From: JBCDAP01 sp038747915
Lineage (GTDB): Bacteria; Planctomycetota; Phycisphaerae; Phycisphaerales; UBA1924
Direction: 5' to 3'
DNA: 16,734 nt
Assembly (NCBI GenBank): GCA_038747915.1
Contig: JBCDJJ010000077.1
Coordinates: 1-16,734 of the forward strand
The notes beneath the pieces were generated by a model. It saw nothing but the letters and a program-made list of their open reading frames with translations, made no database searches and was not told the DNA's origin. Each line of letters starts with the position of its first letter. Position 1 is the first letter of the stretch. Positions 13,392-16,734 of this stretch are shown in pieces. The position numbers and the translations under genes were made by a program.

Positions 13392-14938
13392 CAGGGCAGG
13401 CTCCGAGACGCAGGGCGTGGTGGTGATGATCGGCTGATCCGGTCGGCCAGCATCGATCCAATGGGCTGATCCGATGCGCGCAGTGCCAGCCACGCCGCCT
13501 GCACGCGATGCGCCTCGGAGAGCTGTGATCCGCCGGCCCCGGCGCCCGCAAGAGCCGCTGCGGCCGACGCGCCGAGCGCGTCTACCGCGCCGCGCGCCAC
13601 GAGTGATCTGGCACGGCACAGCACGCCGAGCGCGCCCACCTGCTCGGTCGGCCACGCCGGGTGCGGCTCGATCGCCCAGATCGGCTCGGCGCCCGCCTCG
13701 AGCAGCGCGAGCACGATCGCCCGGGCAAGCCCCGCATCACCCCGCTCGAGCGCGTCGGTGAGCGGTTCGCCGAGCGCGGCTACGTCGATCTCGGCGAGCC
13801 GCCGGCACGAGAGCGTCGCCTCCCTCGACACCGGCGCACGCGTTGACAGGCGGCTGGCTGACGCGCGGATGGGCTCGAGCAAAAAATCCCTCGCTCCGGC
13901 CCCCAACAGATCGGCGTGCTCGATCGCCCAACCCGAGACCACCGGTGACCCGCTCTCCACGAGTGCCACGAAGTCACCATGTGCGGCAGCGCCGATCGCC
14001 ACACCGTGGCCGGCACGACCGATGGCCACGACAAGCTCGGTCTCCGCCTCCCGCATCCGCTCAAACGGTGCCGGGCCGATCACCTCGGCCGTGTTAAGCG
14101 CCGCGATCGCCAGACCGATCCGCTCGGCCGCTGCAAGCGACAGGTCGTACGCGTCGAGCCACTGCGACTCCGCACCCGGCGCACCCCGCTCGAGCAGCGA
14201 CTCCAGAATCTTCGCGTGGCGCGGCGGATCCTCGGCAAACTCGAACAGCGCGAACTCGAGAAACGGCTCGACGGGCTCCAGCCCGTGCGTCGAGATAAAG
14301 TCCAGCAGATAGTTCGTGAGCCCGCGGCGTTGTTCATCCTCCAGGTCCAAGAGCGCCGACTCGAGCTGATCGAACCCCATGCCCCGCGGATCGATGCACC
14401 CCGCGAGCAGTAGCGCCCCGAACCGGACATCGGGCAAGGGGTGCGCACCGAGCCGCTCCAACCGCGCCCGATCGGCGTCCAGACCGCGCGCGACGAGCTG
14501 CGCCCGCAGCGCCACCTCGATGCGAGGCTCGAGGTCATCCGCCAGGAGTAACGCCGCGATCACGGTCTCGGACAGCAGATCGTGCTCCGCGGCGTGCAGC
14601 AGGATCGCTGCCTGCTCGCGGGCATCCTCGATGGTGGTCAGACGATCGAGATCCAACCCGGGCGGCGAGCGCAGCTCCGCGAGCCCCAGCACACCGTGTA
14701 CGCGCAACGTCGCGTTCGACCCCTCGGCCGCTGCATCAAAGACTTCGCCAAGCGCCGGATCGCGGAGCTGTCGCAGTGCGCCGAGCGTCTCACCCGCTCG
14801 TCGGGCTGAGACGCCGGCGAGCAACGTGCGGATGCACCTGTCGAGCGCGGGAGTGTCCCCCTGCGGCATCGCCACCCCAGGGCGCGCGCACATCGTCAGC
14901 ACCGAGACGATGAACGCGACAATGCACCGAGCCGACAT
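13391..14938 (-). CDS. Exported helical-repeat (HEAT-like) protein of unknown function
   Basis: A 515-residue protein with an N-terminal signal peptide (about residues 1-23: basic start, hydrophobic core, cleavage near GVA-MPQ), so it is exported. The rest is Ala/Leu/Glu-rich and almost wholly helical. It shows recurring units such as LRQLRDPALGEVF, LRVHGVLGLAELRSP and PLPDVRFGALLLAG, typical of HEAT/ARM-type repeats, with no enzymatic motif. Such proteins usually act as scaffolds or binding surfaces. The ATG at 14938 was chosen because it opens directly into the signal peptide; its ribosome site is weak, and the longer open frame runs back into dnaA. It lies 46 bases after dnaA and overlaps the aminotransferase start, so it is the middle gene of that operon. 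Confidence 0.75.
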   Translation of the reverse strand: MSARCIVAFIVSVLTMCARPGVAMPQGDTPALDRCIRTLLAGVSARRAGETLGALRQLRDPALGEVFDAAAEGSNATLRVHGVLGLAELRSPPGLDLDRLTTIEDAREQAAILLHAAEHDLLSETVIAALLLADDLEPRIEVALRAQLVARGLDADRARLERLGAHPLPDVRFGALLLAGCIDPRGMGFDQLESALLDLEDEQRRGLTNYLLDFISTHGLEPVEPFLEFALFEFAEDPPRHAKILESLLERGAPGAESQWLDAYDLSLAAAERIGLAIAALNTAEVIGPAPFERMREAETELVVAIGRAGHGVAIGAAAHGDFVALVESGSPVVSGWAIEHADLLGAGARDFLLEPIRASASRLSTRAPVSREATLSCRRLAEIDVAALGEPLTDALERGDAGLARAIVLALLEAGAEPIWAIEPHPAWPTEQVGALGVLCRARSLVARGAVDALGASAAAALAGAGAGGSQLSEAHRVQAAWLALRASDQPIGSMLADRISRSSPPRPASRSLP

Positions 14939-14984
14939 CCGGCCAGTGTACGAGGAGCCCGGTGATCGACCAGCGGCCGCCGAG

Positions 14985-16469
14985 TCAGGCCGCCATGGCC
15001 GAGTGCGCATCAAGCTCGTCGCGGAGACGATCGAGCAGATGGGCGACCGGGACTTCGTCGAGGCCCGGCCCGCACCCTTCGATGGCGGCCCCGCTCTCGA
15101 TCTGCCGGCGAAGCCGAGCGCACGCCGCAACCACCGTCGAGTGGGTGCGACGACCGAGCGCGGTGGCGATCTCGGGGAAGCTGTGCGTCGTGCGCTCGCG
15201 GGCGAGCAGCGCGGCCGCTGCCCGGGCGAGGACGACCCGCTTGTGCCGCCCGGTGCCCATCAGCTCCGACACCTCGACCCCAAGCGTCGTACAGACCATC
15301 GAGGTGATCTCGGACATCCGAGGCGGCCGCGCGACCGGCGAGAGCGACGAATCGGCGAGAGCCGATTGAACAGCCGCAGCGCTCAGCTCACCGTGCGGCG
15401 CCGAGAGCTCACCCATCCGGCACAGCGCCTTGAGCCGGTTCACCACCCCGCACAGCTCGCGGGCCGATGCGGCCCCGGCCCGCGCGATGCACCGGAGCGA
15501 TGCGGGCTCGGCGGTGAACCCGTCGCGTGCAAGCAGCGCCGAGGCGATCTGCTCGCGCGTCTGTGGGTCGGGACGGTCGATGCGGCACACCACACCCGAC
15601 AGGCACCTCGACATCAGGGCACGATTGAGCTTCTCGATGTGAGAGGGGTGCCCGTCCGACGCCAGCACCACCGCGGCGCCCTCGAGCCGCAACGCCTCGA
15701 AGGTGTGGAGCAGCTCCGACTGCGTCCCGGTCTTGCTACTCAGAAAATGCACATCGTCGATGCACAACAAATCGAGGTGGCGGAAGCGTTCACGGAACGA
15801 GGACCGGTCACCGGAACGCACAGCGGCCACGTACTGGTTCGAGAACTCCTCGCACGTGATGTATCGAGAACGACCGCCCGAGAGCGATCGGTGCGCCGAC
15901 TCGCACGCCTGGAGCAGGTGGGTCTTCCCAACGCCGCACGGGCCGTGGAGGAACAGCACGCACTCGCCCTGGAGCTGCCCCTCGGCGAGCGCCTGAACCG
16001 CGTGGAAGGCGGTGCGGTTGCACTCACCCACGACGAACTCGTCGAGGCGATGCCGCTGGGTGCGACGGCGCGGCTTTTCGACCGGCGGCGCGATGGGTGC
16101 CGGCTCATCGGACACGGGCGCGGTGGTCCCGAGTGAGGAGAAACGCTCGGGATCCACACGCCAGTCGAGGGTGACCTGTTGGTCGTCGACAAGGGCGTTC
16201 GCGGCCGCCTGCAACTCGGCATCGAACCGCCGGCGGAGGAACCGCGCGTGCGCATCGGTCGGGACATGGATCAAGAGCGCCGCGCCGCGTGATTCGGCGC
16301 GGAGTTCGAGCCGGACCGACCCGGCAAAGTCCCGGCGGTACCGATCAGGACCAAGAAGCTCGGCGACGGTTTGCTCGACCCGCTGATCGGTGGGAAGGCT
16401 CGTGTGATCGCGATCCTTCGCGTCGGTTGTGTGAGCGGCGACATCTTGTTGTTCGAGCATCCGTACCAC
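14985..16469 (-). CDS. dnaA: Chromosomal replication initiator protein DnaA
   Basis: A 494-residue AAA+ ATPase that binds DnaA boxes at oriC and opens the duplex. Domain I spans about 30-105, followed by a Pro/Ser-rich linker. Domain III has Walker A GPCGVGKT (176-183), Walker B LLCIDDVHFL (234-243) and the Box VII-like LMSRCLSG with the arginine-finger position kept. Domain IV has RHKRVVLARAAA and the signature ALGRRTHSTVVAA, where the consensus GRDH is replaced by RRTH. The GTG at 16469 is preferred because AAGGAGG sits five bases upstream; ATG 16460 (491 residues) would be 14 bases from that site. dnaN and recF do not follow; an exported repeat protein and an aminotransferase do. A DnaA-related paralogue cannot be excluded, but the full domain set argues for true DnaA. 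Confidence 0.93.
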   Translation of the reverse strand: MVRMLEQQDVAAHTTDAKDRDHTSLPTDQRVEQTVAELLGPDRYRRDFAGSVRLELRAESRGAALLIHVPTDAHARFLRRRFDAELQAAANALVDDQQVTLDWRVDPERFSSLGTTAPVSDEPAPIAPPVEKPRRRTQRHRLDEFVVGECNRTAFHAVQALAEGQLQGECVLFLHGPCGVGKTHLLQACESAHRSLSGGRSRYITCEEFSNQYVAAVRSGDRSSFRERFRHLDLLCIDDVHFLSSKTGTQSELLHTFEALRLEGAAVVLASDGHPSHIEKLNRALMSRCLSGVVCRIDRPDPQTREQIASALLARDGFTAEPASLRCIARAGAASARELCGVVNRLKALCRMGELSAPHGELSAAAVQSALADSSLSPVARPPRMSEITSMVCTTLGVEVSELMGTGRHKRVVLARAAAALLARERTTHSFPEIATALGRRTHSTVVAACARLRRQIESGAAIEGCGPGLDEVPVAHLLDRLRDELDAHSAMAA

Positions 16470-16734
16470 ACGGGCCTCCTTCGTCGCAGGGGCATACCAA
16501 CAGCCCTGCGCCACACGGCACACGCGTTCCACAATCACTTCAGTCCGTTCCCATCCCCAACGGCGCAGGCCTATGGAGCGGGTTGCCCAACCATGGGCCC
16601 GCGCTCTCGCGGCCTCCGCGAGCCACACACGCGTCAGAGCGACGCGCGGCTTCGCGCGCCCCGGCGCAGCCGCGGGCGCACCGGGCCCCGCCCAAACCGA
16701 ACCGGGCGAACCAACCAAATGCAAACCCCAACCC
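16470..16734. other. Structure-rich dnaA upstream region (to window edge)
   Basis: No convincing gene lies in these 265 bases. The dnaA frame stays open here, but the product is Ala/Arg/Trp-rich and unlike DnaA. Several perfect short hairpins cluster: GGTTG/CAACC (16571-16582), CTCGCGG/CCGCGAG (16606-16622), GCGTC/GACGC (16631-16645) and GCGCG/CGCGC (16644-16657). The last 25 bases are C/A-rich on the plus strand, so G/T-rich with repeated G runs on the dnaA strand. Part of this should be the dnaA promoter and leader; I could not place a promoter. Confidence 0.4.
16475..16481 (-). promoter_or_regulatory. Shine-Dalgarno of dnaA
   Basis: On the minus strand AAGGAGG (16481 down to 16475) is a near-perfect anti-16S match. 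It is five bases from GTG 16469 and 14 from ATG 16460, favouring the GTG start. Confidence 0.65.

Noticed and set aside
12003..13469. A 488-residue open frame on the plus strand
   Set aside because: It is antisense to the DegT-family aminotransferase, which has intact catalytic motifs. Its start lies in the REP-like gap.
14379..16136. A 585-residue open frame on the plus strand
   Set aside because: It is antisense to dnaA and the repeat-protein gene; composition is Ser/Arg-rich and motif-free.
16525..16533. A DnaA-box-like CGTTCCACA before dnaA
   Set aside because: It shares the TCCACA core but only six of nine positions, and it is single. One weak match is not enough to call a box or an origin.
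16540..16731. A 63-residue minus-strand open frame upstream of dnaA
   Set aside because: Ala/Arg/Gly-rich composition, no ribosome-binding site and no family resemblance; it sits in the hairpin-rich leader.
1..16734. CRISPR arrays, insertion sequences, prophage genes, rRNA genes
   Set aside because: Both strands were scanned for direct-repeat/spacer patterns, transposase or integrase motifs and rRNA-like sequence; none was seen.

Overview
The window is very GC-rich and densely coded. It looks like a chromosomal segment of a planctomycete, most likely from the Phycisphaerae side of the phylum. The pointers are a DUF2752 membrane protein with a CxxCGMT motif, a dnaA gene not followed by dnaN, a stand-alone CoaC-type flavoprotein next to rpoZ, a conserved small coiled-coil protein of a kind I recall from planctomycetes, and a REP-like palindromic repeat. 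The taxonomic call is inference; there is no rRNA gene to settle it.

Layout: (1) 1-1050, a possible tail of an upstream gene and a plant/cyanobacterial-type ferredoxin-NADP(+) reductase on the plus strand. (2) 1064-2917, a minus-strand operon of a DUF2752 membrane protein followed by two lipoproteins that appear to be diverged paralogues. (3) 3030-9694, a plus-strand run of murA, a 1184-residue pyruvate:ferredoxin oxidoreductase (nifJ type), a TauE/SafE-family permease and a uracil-DNA-glycosylase-family protein. (4) 9671-10636, a minus-strand rpoZ-coaC operon that overlaps the end of the glycosylase gene tail to tail. (5) 10711-11879, a plus-strand DUF3553 protein and a 95-residue coiled-coil protein, separated by an intergenic stretch with three hairpins. 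(6) 11880-12233, a convergent intergenic region with a terminator-like hairpin and a paired palindromic REP-like repeat. (7) 12234-16469, a minus-strand operon of dnaA, an exported helical-repeat protein and a DegT/DnrJ/EryC1-family aminotransferase, with a structure-rich leader upstream of dnaA running to the window edge.

How the genes fit together: the FNR and the pyruvate:ferredoxin oxidoreductase could exchange electrons through a ferredoxin or flavodoxin encoded elsewhere, linking pyruvate, low-potential carrier and NADP(H). murA (peptidoglycan), coaC (coenzyme A), rpoZ (RNA polymerase) and dnaA (replication initiation) are housekeeping genes. The parts least explained by known functions are the paired lipoproteins with DUF2752, the helical-repeat protein and sugar aminotransferase downstream of dnaA, the small coiled-coil protein, and several palindromes between genes. 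I found no convincing tRNA, rRNA, CRISPR array, insertion sequence or prophage. I see nothing that amounts to a clear new defence or mobile system.
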